Shown here one piece after another: positions 1 through 8,873 of a DNA stretch of 64,000 nucleotides. The position numbers and the translations under genes were made by a program. The notes beneath the pieces are model-generated. The model was given only the letters and a program-made list of their open reading frames with translations, was not told the DNA's origin and ran no database searches. The stretch comes from Lachnospiraceae bacterium. GTDB taxonomy: Bacteria; Bacillota; Clostridia; Lachnospirales; Lachnospiraceae. Location: contig JAAUZK010000010.1 of the NCBI GenBank assembly GCA_014804655.1, positions 64,502-128,501 on the forward strand, written 5' to 3'. The number at the start of each line of letters is the position of its first letter. Position 1 is the stretch's first letter.

Positions 1-363
1 AATCCGATCAAGGTGACCGATGTGGCGGATTACGTCTGCATTAACAGAAGTTATCTGTATACGCTTTTTATAAATTCCATGGGTATGTCGCCGCAGCAGT
101 TTCTGACGACATTCCGCATCACAAGGGCGGCGCAGCTGTTGTCAGTTACGGAGCTGCCAATCGAGAGTATCGCGCTTTCCTGCGGCTATCACGATCCGCT
201 TGTATTTACCAAGGCATTTAAACAGATGAAGAAGATGTCGCCTACGGGCTACCGCAGACAGATGCAGGAAGGCGGAACACGCCGTAATAAAGAATATTTG
301 AAGCAGGTGGAGGATTTCATTAATCAGATCAACAGCCTGAACGATACGTTGTCACCGACATAA
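1..363 (+). CDS. AraC-family transcriptional regulator, C-terminal part (5' end outside window)
   Basis: This is the C-terminal DNA-binding part of an AraC/XylS-type regulator. The reading frame is open from base 1, so the gene starts upstream of the window; the GTG at 13 is an internal valine and not a credible start. Two helix-turn-helix units are visible: 'VTDVADYVCINRSYLYTLF' with the following recognition helix, and 'PIESIALSCGYHDPLVFTKAFK', which is the family signature, followed by 'SPTGYR'. About 35 charged residues trail behind the domain. The sensory N-terminus is missing, so the effector is unknown. AraC proteins of this layout often control sugar-use genes, and galK-galT lie directly downstream on the same strand; a regulatory link is inference. 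Confidence 0.85.
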   Translation, partial: NPIKVTDVADYVCINRSYLYTLFINSMGMSPQQFLTTFRITRAAQLLSVTELPIESIALSCGYHDPLVFTKAFKQMKKMSPTGYRRQMQEGGTRRNKEYLKQVEDFINQINSLNDTLSPT

Positions 364-409
364 TGCGGCAAGGGTATGGTGCCGACGGGATAGTAACTCA
401 GATAACATT

Positions 410-438
410 TTGACAGATTTATTTAACAAAGAGATATT
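410..438 (+). promoter_or_regulatory. Candidate sigma-A promoter of galK-galT
   Basis: A perfect TTGACA (410-415) is followed after 17 bp by GATATT (433-438). It lies in the 284-bp gap between the AraC gene and galK. The leader would be about 200 nt long and contains two direct copies of GCGCATATG near 497 and 527. Promoter activity is inferred from the consensus match only. Confidence 0.4.
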
Positions 439-647
439 TTAAAACGGCTCGATATTTTATATCATTAAAGCATATAAACAAGGGAGAGCAACCGTGTGCG
501 CATATGACTCGGAATAAAAGGGATGCGCATATGGGATTTATAACAAAAAGCTAAAGACGATTTGAAAGACGGCGGCGGACGGACAGAGAAGAAGAGGTGC
601 TTGGGAGCGCTTAGTATAATAAAATTTAAAAGAGAAGGAGAATGGGC

Positions 648-1811
648 ATGAAAGAAACAGTATTAAAGAAATTTGAGGAACTGTATGGGGATACACAGGG
701 TGTGAATGTCTATTTTGCACCGGGACGTGTAAACCTGATCGGTGAACATACGGATTATAACGGAGGACATGTTTTCCCGTGTGCACTTACTATCGGCACT
801 TATGCCGCAGTCAGAAAGAGAGCGGACAAAAAGCTGAATTTCTATTCTATGAATTTTGAAGAGCTGGGTGTAATCGAGAGCAGTCTGGAAGATTTAAATC
901 CTTCTGATAAGGCGGGATGGACTAACTATCCGAAGGGTGTTATGTGGGCTTTTGCGGGCAGAGGCATGGAGATGGACTGTGGTCTGGACATGGTACTTAA
1001 CGGCAATATCCCGAACGGTTCAGGGTTATCCTCCTCGGCTTCACTGGAGGTTCTTACCGGTTACATGCTGAAAGATCTGTACGGATTTGAGGTGACGAAT
1101 ATTGATCTGGCGAAGATCGGTCAGTATTCCGAGAATAATTTTAACGGCATGAACTGTGGCATTATGGATCAATTTGCCTCTGCCATGGGCAAGAAAGATA
1201 ACGCAATTTTCTTGGATACGGCAGATCTGTCTTACGAGTATGCACCCCTTGTCCTGAATGGTGCGAAGATCGTGGTAACCAACAGTAACGTGAAGCATTC
1301 GCTTGTCAATTCCGCGTACAACGAGAGAAGAAGTGAGTGTGAGAAGGCGCTGGAGGAGTTACAGGCCGTGATCGATATTAAGGGGCTGGGCGATCTCACC
1401 GAGGAGCAGTTTGAAGCAAACAAATCGGCCATCAAGGACGAGGTGCGTGTCAGAAGAGCGAAGCATGCGGTGTATGAGAATCAGAGAACAATTCGTGCGG
1501 TGGAAGCGCTTAAGAAGAATGACCTGAAGCTGTTCGGCGAGTTAATGAATGCTTCCCATGTATCGTTAAGAGACGATTATGCGGTTTCCTGTGAGGAGAT
1601 CGATGTATTGGTGGAAGAAGCGTGGAAGATTGACGGTGTGATTGGTTCCCGCATTACCGGCGGCGGATTCGGCGGCTGTACGGTCAGCATCGTATGCGAT
1701 GAAGCGGTGGATGCTTTCAAGGAGAAAGTCGGTGCGGCGTATCAGGAGCGTGTAGGTAAGATAGCGGATTTCTATGTGGTAGAGATCGGTGACGGACCGA
1801 GCAGACTCTGA
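648..1811 (+). CDS. galK: Galactokinase
   Basis: Galactokinase phosphorylates galactose to galactose 1-phosphate with ATP, the first committed step of the Leloir pathway in the cytoplasm. The protein is 387 residues, the usual length. It shows the GHMP-family signatures: the sugar-binding 'GRVNLIGEHTDYNGG' near residue 26, the ATP-binding 'GLSSSASLEV' near 126 and the C-terminal 'GGGFGGCTV' near 345. The start at 648 is preferred over the ATG at 642 because AAGGAG (635-640) then sits 7 nt upstream instead of touching the start codon. It is followed by galT on the same strand after about 100 bp, so the two form a galactose operon. No galE is present in the window. Confidence 0.96.
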   Translation: MKETVLKKFEELYGDTQGVNVYFAPGRVNLIGEHTDYNGGHVFPCALTIGTYAAVRKRADKKLNFYSMNFEELGVIESSLEDLNPSDKAGWTNYPKGVMWAFAGRGMEMDCGLDMVLNGNIPNGSGLSSSASLEVLTGYMLKDLYGFEVTNIDLAKIGQYSENNFNGMNCGIMDQFASAMGKKDNAIFLDTADLSYEYAPLVLNGAKIVVTNSNVKHSLVNSAYNERRSECEKALEELQAVIDIKGLGDLTEEQFEANKSAIKDEVRVRRAKHAVYENQRTIRAVEALKKNDLKLFGELMNASHVSLRDDYAVSCEEIDVLVEEAWKIDGVIGSRITGGGFGGCTVSIVCDEAVDAFKEKVGAAYQERVGKIADFYVVEIGDGPSRL

Positions 1812-1910
1812 TTCGACAATAATATGAACGACATACGTCCGGATGCATTGTGAAGAAAAACCGGAAGTGTTGCAGATGGTAGAAAGACAAATTGGCGGGA
1901 AGGAGATATT

Positions 1911-3416
1911 ATGATTCAACAGGATATTAAGAAACTGGTGCAATACGGATTGCAGACCGGTTTAATAACGGAAGCGGATAAAATTTATACGACTAACAGG
2001 TTGCTGGAGCTGTTCCGACTGGATGAGTTGGAAGAAAATGACACCAATGTCACAATGAGCGAAGAGGAACTGGAAGATGTACTTACATCTATGATGGACT
2101 ATGCTTATGAGCAGGGCATCATGACGGAGAACAGTATCGTGTACCGTGATTTGTTTGACACGAAGATCATGAGTATGCTGGTGCCCAGACCCAGTGAGGT
2201 GATTTCCGTTTTTGAAGCGAAGTATAAGAATGATCCCAAGGAAGCCACGGATTATTTCTATAAATTGAGTCAGGACACGGACTATATCAGAAGATACCGC
2301 ATCAAGAAGGATCAGAAGTGGGTAGCTTCAACGAAGTACGGGGATCTGGATATCACGATCAATTTGTCCAAGCCGGAGAAAGATCCTAAAGCGATTGCCG
2401 CAGCCAAGAATGCAAAGCAGAGCGGTTATCCGAAATGTCTGCTCTGTATCGAGAACGAGGGATATGCAGGCCGTGTGAATCATCCCGCAAGGCAGAATCA
2501 CAGGATCATTCCGGTTACGATTAACGGAAGTAAGTGGGGATTCCAGTATTCTCCCTACGTATACTATAATGAGCACTGTATTGTGTTTAACTCTAAGCAC
2601 ATTCCGATGAAGATCGAACACGATACGTTTTGTAAATTGTTTGACTTTGTAAAACAGTTTCCGCACTATTTCGTGGGTTCCAATGCTGATCTGCCGATCG
2701 TGGGAGGCTCGATTTTGAGCCATGATCATTTCCAGGGCGGACATTATGAATTTGCCATGGCCAGAGCCGATGTAGAGAGAACTTTTACCGTGAAAGGATT
2801 CGAAGACGTAAAAGCCGGAATCGTAAACTGGCCGATGTCGGTGATCCGTATTGCGTCACAGGATACGGACAGGCTGATTGCTTTAGCGGATGTGATTCTG
2901 GCAGCGTGGAGAGGTTATACGGATGAGGCGGTGTTTATCTTCGCCGAGACGGATGGAGAACCTCATAATACGATTACGCCGATTGCCAGAAAGAGAGGCG
3001 ATCTATACGAGTTGGATCTGGTGCTGCGCAACAATATTACCACACAGGAGCATCCGCTCGGCGTATATCATCCGCATGCAAACCTGCACCATATCAAAAA
3101 AGAGAATATCGGACTGATCGAAGTAATGGGATTAGCGGTACTGCCGGCCAGATTAAAGGATGAGATGGAGCGTCTTGCAGAGGCAATTGTCTCCGGTGCA
3201 GACATTCGCAAAGATGAAGTGCTTGAAAAGCATGCCGTCTGGGTAGATGAGTTTCTGCCTAAGTATCAGGATGTTACCAAGGATAACATAATGGATATTC
3301 TGCATAAGGAGATCGGTAACGTGTTTATGCAGGTGCTGGAGGATGCCGGTGTCTATAAGAGGACGGAGGAAGGACAGGCGGCATTTGACCGGTTTGTACA
3401 GAGCCTGAACAAATAG
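1911..3416 (+). CDS. galT: UDP-glucose--hexose-1-phosphate uridylyltransferase (GalT2 type)
   Basis: This enzyme exchanges galactose 1-phosphate with UDP-glucose to give UDP-galactose and glucose 1-phosphate. At 501 residues it is the long Firmicute form (GalT2), not the roughly 350-residue E. coli type. Family motifs are visible: 'NHPARQNHRIIPV', 'GGSILSHDHFQGG' and 'HPHANLHHIKKENIGLIEV', with several histidines that form the uridylylation site. It lies 99 bp after galK with a GGGAAGGAG-like ribosome binding site just before ATG 1911, and a hairpin terminator follows. The product feeds UDP-sugars to central metabolism and surface glycans. Confidence 0.95.
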   Translation: MIQQDIKKLVQYGLQTGLITEADKIYTTNRLLELFRLDELEENDTNVTMSEEELEDVLTSMMDYAYEQGIMTENSIVYRDLFDTKIMSMLVPRPSEVISVFEAKYKNDPKEATDYFYKLSQDTDYIRRYRIKKDQKWVASTKYGDLDITINLSKPEKDPKAIAAAKNAKQSGYPKCLLCIENEGYAGRVNHPARQNHRIIPVTINGSKWGFQYSPYVYYNEHCIVFNSKHIPMKIEHDTFCKLFDFVKQFPHYFVGSNADLPIVGGSILSHDHFQGGHYEFAMARADVERTFTVKGFEDVKAGIVNWPMSVIRIASQDTDRLIALADVILAAWRGYTDEAVFIFAETDGEPHNTITPIARKRGDLYELDLVLRNNITTQEHPLGVYHPHANLHHIKKENIGLIEVMGLAVLPARLKDEMERLAEAIVSGADIRKDEVLEKHAVWVDEFLPKYQDVTKDNIMDILHKEIGNVFMQVLEDAGVYKRTEEGQAAFDRFVQSLNK

Positions 3417-3484
3417 GGAAGCGTATATCGGACTATTGCAGAGTATAAACATAAGTAATCGATAGAGTATTATGAAAAGAAATG

Positions 3485-3512
3485 AGGCGGAATCGTTAGA
3501 TTCCGCCTTTTA
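3485..3512 (+). terminator. Rho-independent terminator of galK-galT
   Basis: The arms AGGCGGAATC and GATTCCGCCT form a perfect 10-bp stem with a GTTA loop, followed by a short T-rich tail. It lies about 70 bp after the galT stop codon. Confidence 0.85.
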
Positions 3513-3688
3513 GACACGCCTGCAAGATAGCAGTGTGAAGATCAGAAATGACAGAGTAAGGTGGTGTTTCGGTTTATAGGGATGATCTGTCATTCTGTTA
3601 GAAATGCGATGCTATTATGTATAAAGCCGACAGATGTTGCTGGGCATGTGTTTGTGTATATTACATACGACATTTATTAGAATATTTT

Positions 3689-4036
3689 TCAAAGGTTCTC
3701 GTTAACATCCAGTATGCTGCAAAAAAGGTTATAGAAGTCTTTCTGTTGGCGCGGTGTCAATTTTTGGAACATGGAGATCATATGTTGATACTTCTTAAGA
3801 AGATGCATGTTGTCTGCCAATAACAAATCTGCACTCAGACGTTCCTCAGAGAGATACAGAACATAATCTGTAGAGACCTGAAAAAAACGTGATACACTGA
3901 TCACAAGCATGGCATCGGGAGTAGATAACCCGCATTCCAGTTTGCTCAATGTGGTCTGATTGACACCCAGATAGTTTGCGAGCGTCTGTTGTGATAATTT
4001 TTTTTCCAATCGTAATTCTTTGATTCTTGTTTTCAT
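3689..4036 (-). CDS. XRE-family helix-turn-helix regulator
   Basis: A 115-residue protein with an N-terminal Cro/C1-type helix-turn-helix: 'RIKELRLEKKLSQQTLANYL' then 'NQTTLSKLECGLSTPDA', residues about 4-60. The C-terminal half is helical and charged ('LTPRQQKDFYNLF') and may form the dimer interface. It stands alone between the galactose operon and the repeat-rich gap at 4037-4830, and it is transcribed leftward. No partner toxin or phage gene adjoins it, so its target is unknown. The HTH assignment is secure; the function is not. Confidence 0.85.
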   Translation of the reverse strand: MKTRIKELRLEKKLSQQTLANYLGVNQTTLSKLECGLSTPDAMLVISVSRFFQVSTDYVLYLSEERLSADLLLADNMHLLKKYQHMISMFQKLTPRQQKDFYNLFCSILDVNENL

Positions 4037-4316
4037 GCGAGTATCCTTTTTGTTATTTTAGGCGATTTCCTCGGGGAAAAAATTCCAATTTTTAATAAGG
4101 ATATTCTGTACAGAATATTTTTGGATAAAGGCAGTAGGAAAAGTGGTATAAGAGAAAAATAAATACAATATGTTGTACGGAATTACGTTAATAGTACAAT
4201 ATATTGACGAATATTCGTTATCTTAAATATGGAGGTGCTGGGGCGCAGATAATTAAGCCGTGCTAAAATATACGCTATTGCTTAGTCGTAATGTTACTTA
4301 GACAATCCGGACGCGC

Positions 4317-4460
4317 CGGACAGTATGCAGATATCCTAAGGACGCGCTTTCGCTCGGTTCCAAACGCAGCGGTACTAAGCTCGAAAGTTGCTGCGCAACT
4401 TTAAACCTCGCTAAGTGCCGGCGTTTTCCAACGGTCCTTATGACATCTGCATACTATCCG
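4317..4460 (-). repeat. Long-stem structured repeat element, copy A
   Basis: The ends 4317-4343 and 4434-4460 are inverted repeats that pair at about 24 of 27 positions (both carry GTATGCAGAT or its complement). Inside lies a second hairpin (AAAGTTGCTGCGCAACTTT, 4385-4403). Read on the minus strand, the core is homologous to copy B at 4573-4724 (shared blocks 'CGAGGTTT', 'GTTGC..AGCAACT' and 'CGAG.TTAG.ACC'). No reading frame spans it. It may be a MITE-like or REP-like mobile repeat or a structured RNA; the sequence does not decide. Confidence 0.6.
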
Positions 4461-4572
4461 ACGCTGTGTATTGATACCATTTAGTCTGAATGATATTGTT
4501 TTTAGTAGTCAAAGTATCAGTAAACAAAGAAGAATTAGGATGATATTATTGTTTAGTCATAGCCACAACCTA

Positions 4573-4724
4573 GCGCAGATGGAAGATAATATTTTAAGGA
4601 GCCCCTTAAAAAGCGTCAGTGCTTAACGAGGTTTTGAGTTGCAAAGCAACTCACGAGTTTAGCACCTGCTACGCTTTTTACGGAGCGAGAGCGCGGCTCC
4701 GTAGATATTATCTTCAACCTGCGC
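4573..4724 (+). repeat. Long-stem structured repeat element, copy B (inverted relative to A)
   Basis: The outer arms 4573-4603 and 4695-4724 (GCGCAG..GGAAGATAATAT and ATATTATCTTC..CTGCGC, plus GGAGCC/GGCTCC) are inverted repeats. An inner hairpin TGAGTTGCAAAGCAACTCA sits at the centre. It is an imperfect, oppositely oriented relative of copy A, with a diverged outer stem but a conserved core. Together A and B fill most of the 794-bp gene-free gap 4037-4830; the rest of the gap is AT-rich with no gene seen. Confidence 0.6.
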
Positions 4725-4800
4725 GGACGTCTTAAATAACCTAATTAACAATACCAACAAAAATAAACCGCAAAGTGCATTTTTCACCCGCAGAATGTGA

Positions 4801-4806
4801 TATACT
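4801..4806 (+). promoter_or_regulatory. Candidate -10 box for the DnaQ-like exonuclease gene
   Basis: TATACT preceded by TGTGA (extended -10 character), 25 bp before the start codon at 4831. The -35 region is weak. The ribosome binding site GGGAGGA lies at about 4818-4824. Confidence 0.3.
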
Positions 4807-4830
4807 GCTCTATAACAGGGAGGATTCACA

Positions 4831-5559
4831 ATGGGAGAGAAACCGACAGGTTCATATGTATGTATTGACTTGGAGACGACCGGACTGAACCCCAAGACAG
4901 ATAAGATCATTGAGATCGGTGCAATCAGGGTTGAGAATCATGTAATCATAGAAGAGTGGGAAACATTCGTGAATCCGGACAGACAATTGGACGAACGAAT
5001 CATTGAGCTGACAGGAATACGAGACGAGCAGCTGATATCGGCGCCGATGATCGATCAGGTACTGCCGAAGCTGCTTGAGGTGATAGGCGATCGTGTGCTG
5101 CTGGGGCACAGTGTGACATTTGACTATTCTTTTATCAAAAGGGCGGCAGTGGGACAGAAGCTTTCTTTTGAGAGAAACGGTATTGATACGCTTAAAATTG
5201 CCCGCAAATATCTGCCGAATCTGGAAAGTCGCAGTCTCGGATATTTGTGCGAATATTTCGGTATCAACCACAGTGCCCACAGGGCACTGTGCGATGCACG
5301 GGCTACCGTGGAGTTGTACCGGAAGCTGACAGAGCTGTTCTATGATATGGAAGCAGCAGAAGGAAATAAAAGCCTGTTTCTGCCGAAAAAACTGCGGCAT
5401 AATGTGAAACGGGATACACCGGCCACGAAGCCGCAGAAAGAACAGTTATATAAATTGACAGACAGGCATAAACTGATAATAGATTATGATATTGAAAAGC
5501 TTACCCGTAGCGAGGCTAGCAGGAAGATTGATCGTATTCTTGCAGAATACGGACGATAG
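4831..5559 (+). CDS. DnaQ-like 3'-5' exonuclease (DEDDh family)
   Basis: A 242-residue protein with an exonuclease domain in the first 165 residues. The three Exo motifs are complete: Exo I 'DLETTGLNP' (residues 11-19), Exo II 'LLGHSVTFDYSFI' (about 90-102) and Exo III 'HRALCDARATVELY' (about 149-162) with the DEDDh histidine. It resembles the proofreading domain of PolC and the epsilon subunit, but no polymerase is attached. The C-terminal 75 residues are basic and of unknown role. GGGAGGA sits 6 nt before the ATG. Its 3' end overlaps the convergent gene at 5516-6133 by 44 bp. A role in DNA repair or RNA trimming is likely, but the substrate is unknown. Confidence 0.88.
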   Translation: MGEKPTGSYVCIDLETTGLNPKTDKIIEIGAIRVENHVIIEEWETFVNPDRQLDERIIELTGIRDEQLISAPMIDQVLPKLLEVIGDRVLLGHSVTFDYSFIKRAAVGQKLSFERNGIDTLKIARKYLPNLESRSLGYLCEYFGINHSAHRALCDARATVELYRKLTELFYDMEAAEGNKSLFLPKKLRHNVKRDTPATKPQKEQLYKLTDRHKLIIDYDIEKLTRSEASRKIDRILAEYGR

Positions 5560-6133
5560 TCTTCTGCATGGCGGAGTTTAACGTTTCGGCAATTGGGTAC
5601 AGGCTGTGGATTTTTTCCGGTGTATGCTGTTCCTGATAGATCTGACAGAGCAGGCGGTATGTGGAGCTTACGTCTGTGCCTGTGGAAACGGAGAACTCCA
5701 GCATGTGACAAGCTTCCTTGATGTATCCCGAATCATAGAGAAGCTGTGCCCACTGCTGCAGTGTGCGGACTAAAAGGGTATAGTTCTGATCGTAACGGAT
5801 CAGAAGATCAAGATTGGGAGCACCGTAGCGCAGTTTGAGCTCCGTGTTGGTAAGGCCGGTGAAATTGACGATAGGCAGTTCGCTCAAAGAGAGAATGATC
5901 TGCTTATAGTCATCTACCTTCGGGACATCCTCAAGAAGCGACATCGGAAACTCTTCTACAGGAATCGTGATGTAGTCAAGATCGTCCAGCGGTTTACGCC
6001 TTGTGCTGTTAGCCGCAAGCTCTCTTTCCCAGAAGGCTTCCCGTGAAGAAGCGTCGGATTTTTTATGGGATTTGAGGTAGAAGAAGATTGCGGCGGAAAG
6101 TATGAGAACGCTTGCATTAATTATAAAATTCAT
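5516..6133 (-). CDS. Hypothetical membrane-anchored protein
   Basis: A 205-residue protein not recognised as a named family. The start at 6133 (MNFIINASVLILSA..) is chosen because a GAAAGGAT ribosome binding site lies 8 nt upstream and the protein then begins with one clean transmembrane helix (residues about 3-21) followed by a basic stretch 'KSHKKSD'. The rest is predicted cytoplasmic and helix-rich; the part 'LYDSGYIKEACHMLEFSV.TGTDVSSTYRLLCQIY' looks TPR-like, so it may be a small membrane-tethered scaffold. It converges with the exonuclease gene (44-bp overlap) and diverges from the small ORF at 6171-6266. The real ORF could be extended to 6295, but that would overlap the small ORF and has no ribosome binding site. 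Confidence 0.7.
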   Translation of the reverse strand: MNFIINASVLILSAAIFFYLKSHKKSDASSREAFWERELAANSTRRKPLDDLDYITIPVEEFPMSLLEDVPKVDDYKQIILSLSELPIVNFTGLTNTELKLRYGAPNLDLLIRYDQNYTLLVRTLQQWAQLLYDSGYIKEACHMLEFSVSTGTDVSSTYRLLCQIYQEQHTPEKIHSLYPIAETLNSAMQKTIVRILQEYDQSSC

Positions 6134-6170
6134 ATATAATATCCTTTCAGAAAGTGGGGAGGATTCATCT

Positions 6171-6266
6171 ATGTTTAACAGAAAACAGAGGAAGATTATA
6201 TCTTCGATCATCATAATAATTGTCGTGTTAGCAATGATTATTCCGATGATATTGTCTGCAGTATAA
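6171..6266 (+). CDS. 31-residue single-pass membrane peptide
   Basis: ATG 6171 is preceded at good distance by a strong GGGGAGGA site (6157-6164). The peptide starts 'MFNRKQRK', giving a positively charged cytoplasmic end, and continues with an unbroken hydrophobic helix 'IISSIIIIIVVLAMIIPMIL', ending SAV-stop. It lies between two divergently oriented neighbours and just upstream of the VanW-like gene. The charge pattern, the ribosome binding site and the clean stop support a real small gene. Its function is unknown. Confidence 0.6.
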   Translation: MFNRKQRKIISSIIIIIVVLAMIIPMILSAV

Positions 6267-6325
6267 ATTGTACCACTAATTTTATGTTTGAGCAATTTTA
6301 CTTGTGAGAAAGGTTTGGTTATTTC

Positions 6326-7822
6326 ATGAAAAGATTGTCCATGGCGGGTCTGATGATGATAACAGCGTTGATGGTTTCTACGCTGCCGGTCAATGCCCGG
6401 GAAGATAAATTTGAATCAGGAATTTATGTGGATGATATAAATCTGTCCGGTATGACGCTGCAGGAAGCGGAAGATCAGATAGAGGCGTATGTCAATTCTT
6501 TCGGTGAGGCGGAGATCACGATGAATGCAGTTGAAGGCGGCACCATCGTTACGACGGCTTCCGAGCTGGGACTCAAATGGGGTAATGAAGCAATCCTTAA
6601 GGAAGCGGCGAACTTCGGCCGGGACGGTGATATTCTGCGATGCTATAAAGAATTGAAGGATTTGGAATACCAGAATAAAGTATATCATGCAAAATTCGAT
6701 TTTGATAAAAATAAAATCAGGACGTTAATCGAAGAGAATGCTACACAGTACAACAGAGAGGCAGTCAATGCGACACTGACTAAGACAGAAGAAGGGTTCG
6801 ATATTACCGAGGGGCAGTCAGGTGTCATGGTGGATATGGCAGCTTCTGTGGATACGGTATACGATTATCTCACAAACGATTGGGACGGTACAAGCTGCGC
6901 GATCGACTTGGTGATTACCGTGGAAGAGCCTAAGGGAAATGCTGAGGACCTTGCAAAGGTCAGAGATGTACTCGGAACTTTTACGACCAGTTATTCTACT
7001 TCCGGCGGATCGAGAAGCGCAAATGTAGCTAATGGCTGCAATCTGATCAACGGTACAACTATGTATCCGGGCGATGAATTTTCCGCTTATGAGGCGGTGT
7101 CTCCTTTTACAGAGGCAAACGGATATTATATGGCCGGCTCTTATTTGAACGGACAGGTGGTAGACAGCCTCGGCGGAGGAATCTGTCAGGTGTCCACGAC
7201 GCTGTATAATGCTGTTTTGTTGTCGGAACTGGAAGTGACGGAGCGTTACAATCACTCCATGATCGTTACCTATGTGGATCCTTCAGCGGATGCTGCGATT
7301 GCAGAGTCTTCCGGTAAGGATTTTAAGTTTAAAAACAACTTGGACTATCCTATTTATATAGAAGGTGTTACTACGCCGGACAAACAGATTACTTTTACGA
7401 TCTATGGTGTGGAGACGAGAGACAGCAACCGTGAAGTCATCTACGAAAGTGTCGTTCTGGAGCGGACCGTGCCGGATACGGAGGTTATCTATACAAATGA
7501 ATCTCTGCCTGTAGGATATTGCTCTGTGCAGTCGGCGCACATAGGATATAAGGCGCAGTTATGGAAAGTAGTGCGTGAGAACGGTGTTGAGGTCAGCAGG
7601 GAGCAAGTCAACAGCAGCTCCTATATGAAAGCGCCCAGAAGTGCGACGGTTGGTGTTGCTTCACCTGATGAAGGGGCGCGTAATGCCATCATGGCTGCGG
7701 TAGCAACTAACAGTATAGATGAAGTGAAAGCAGTGGCGGGTGCATATAAGGCCGCAGCGGATGCGGCAGCGGCTCAGGCGGCGGCAGACGCAGCAGCACA
7801 GGAGGCACCACCGGCAGAGTAG
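6326..7822 (+). CDS. VanW-family exported protein
   Basis: A 498-residue secreted or cell-wall protein. It opens with a signal peptide (MKRLSMAGLMM.., cleavage likely after 'VNA' near residue 24). Residues about 30-210 look like the peptidoglycan-binding-like repeat domain that often precedes VanW ('GIYVDDINLSGMTLQEAEDQI'). The VanW domain follows (about 215-350) with 'GDEFSAYEAVSPFT', 'GGGICQVSTTLYNAVL' and 'ITERYNHSM'-type motifs. A G5-like region and a low-complexity Ala-rich tail (residues about 465-498) end it. VanW proteins are common in Clostridia and are linked to the cell envelope; the biochemical role is not established. It appears monocistronic or first in a unit with the AIR synthase 37 bp downstream. 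Confidence 0.88.
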   Translation: MKRLSMAGLMMITALMVSTLPVNAREDKFESGIYVDDINLSGMTLQEAEDQIEAYVNSFGEAEITMNAVEGGTIVTTASELGLKWGNEAILKEAANFGRDGDILRCYKELKDLEYQNKVYHAKFDFDKNKIRTLIEENATQYNREAVNATLTKTEEGFDITEGQSGVMVDMAASVDTVYDYLTNDWDGTSCAIDLVITVEEPKGNAEDLAKVRDVLGTFTTSYSTSGGSRSANVANGCNLINGTTMYPGDEFSAYEAVSPFTEANGYYMAGSYLNGQVVDSLGGGICQVSTTLYNAVLLSELEVTERYNHSMIVTYVDPSADAAIAESSGKDFKFKNNLDYPIYIEGVTTPDKQITFTIYGVETRDSNREVIYESVVLERTVPDTEVIYTNESLPVGYCSVQSAHIGYKAQLWKVVRENGVEVSREQVNSSSYMKAPRSATVGVASPDEGARNAIMAAVATNSIDEVKAVAGAYKAAADAAAAQAAADAAAQEAPPAE

Positions 7823-7859
7823 ACCAGACCCATCACAATCAGATGTTAGGCACAGAGTC

Positions 7860-8843
7860 ATGAGAAGAGGAAAAATATCGGAGAGCGTGTTGAAACGTTC
7901 CGTATTGAAAAAGATCAAAACACATAGAGAAGAAGTGATAAATGGCGCAGGTGTAGGGACAGACTGCGCTGTTTTATCGTTGCGGGAAGAGTATGAGACG
8001 GTGCTTGCGACTACGCCAGTGTCGGCACCGGTCGAAGATCTTAGCACCTATGCTATATCCATGGCGTTAAATAATGTGGCCGTGTCAGGGGCGGAGCCGA
8101 TTGGCGTGCTGCTTACGATTCTGCTGCCGGAAGAGGCTGAGGAGTGTGACTTGCAGGAATTGATGGAGCGGGCAGAAACCGTCTGCAGTGTGTGCGGCAC
8201 AGAGATCATCGGCGGGCATACGGAGGTGACTCCGGTTGTGTGCCGACCGGTTATGGTGGTGACCGGAGTGGGAAAACGGCATACTTCCCGGACGAAGCTT
8301 TTGCCGGGAGTCGGCCCCGGTCAGGATATTGTGGTGAGTAAATGGATCGGTCTGGAAGGAACGATACGGCTGGCAAAGGAACATAGGGAAGAACTGTGTG
8401 CGAGATATCCGGCGCGCATGATCGAGGAAGCGGCCGCCTTTGACAAATATCTGTCCATCATACCGGAGGCCGCCACCGCCGTGAAGTCCGGCGTTTGCGG
8501 AATGCACGATGTATCCCGAGGCGGTATATTCGGTGCTCTTTGGGAGATGGCACAGGGGGCAGGCGTTGGACTGGAAATAGATTTGAAGAAGATACCGGTG
8601 AAGCAGGAAACGATAGAGATATGTGAATTTTACGGTTTGAATCCCTACGAGCTGTTATCGGGTGGGAGCCTGATCATGACGGCAGAGGACGGCACGGTGC
8701 TTGTGTCGGCACTGGCCGGAGAGGGTATTCCGGCAGTGGTTGTGGGAAGAACGACGGGTGGCAATGACCGCGTGATCTATAACGAAGAGGAAAAACGTTA
8801 TCTGGATAAACCGAAAGAGGATCAGATCTATATGGTAGATTAA
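7860..8843 (+). CDS. AIR synthase-related protein (HypE-like fold)
   Basis: A 327-residue member of the PurM/HypE/SelD superfamily of ATP-dependent enzymes. Motifs include 'GAGVGTDCAVL', 'SMALNNVAVSGAEPIG', 'GTEIIGGHTEVTP' and 'GVCGMHDVSRGGIFGAL', which build the two halves of the ATP site. True HypE ends in PRIC with a catalytic cysteine; this one ends in 'QIYMVD', so it cannot make the HypE thiocyanate and its reaction is unknown. The ATG at 7860 is chosen because the homologous part begins there; the open frame extends further upstream through the Ala-rich tail of the VanW gene without a plausible start. It is 30 bp ahead of the Lrp regulator. Confidence 0.8.
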   Translation: MRRGKISESVLKRSVLKKIKTHREEVINGAGVGTDCAVLSLREEYETVLATTPVSAPVEDLSTYAISMALNNVAVSGAEPIGVLLTILLPEEAEECDLQELMERAETVCSVCGTEIIGGHTEVTPVVCRPVMVVTGVGKRHTSRTKLLPGVGPGQDIVVSKWIGLEGTIRLAKEHREELCARYPARMIEEAAAFDKYLSIIPEAATAVKSGVCGMHDVSRGGIFGALWEMAQGAGVGLEIDLKKIPVKQETIEICEFYGLNPYELLSGGSLIMTAEDGTVLVSALAGEGIPAVVVGRTTGGNDRVIYNEEEKRYLDKPKEDQIYMVD

Positions 8844-8873
8844 TAATGGGAATATAAGGAGGATATGATCAAA

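Noticed and set aside
7740-7859. N-terminal extension of the AIR synthase-like protein
   Set aside because: The Arg/His/Gln-rich sequence is the out-of-frame reading of the Ala-rich tail of the VanW gene.
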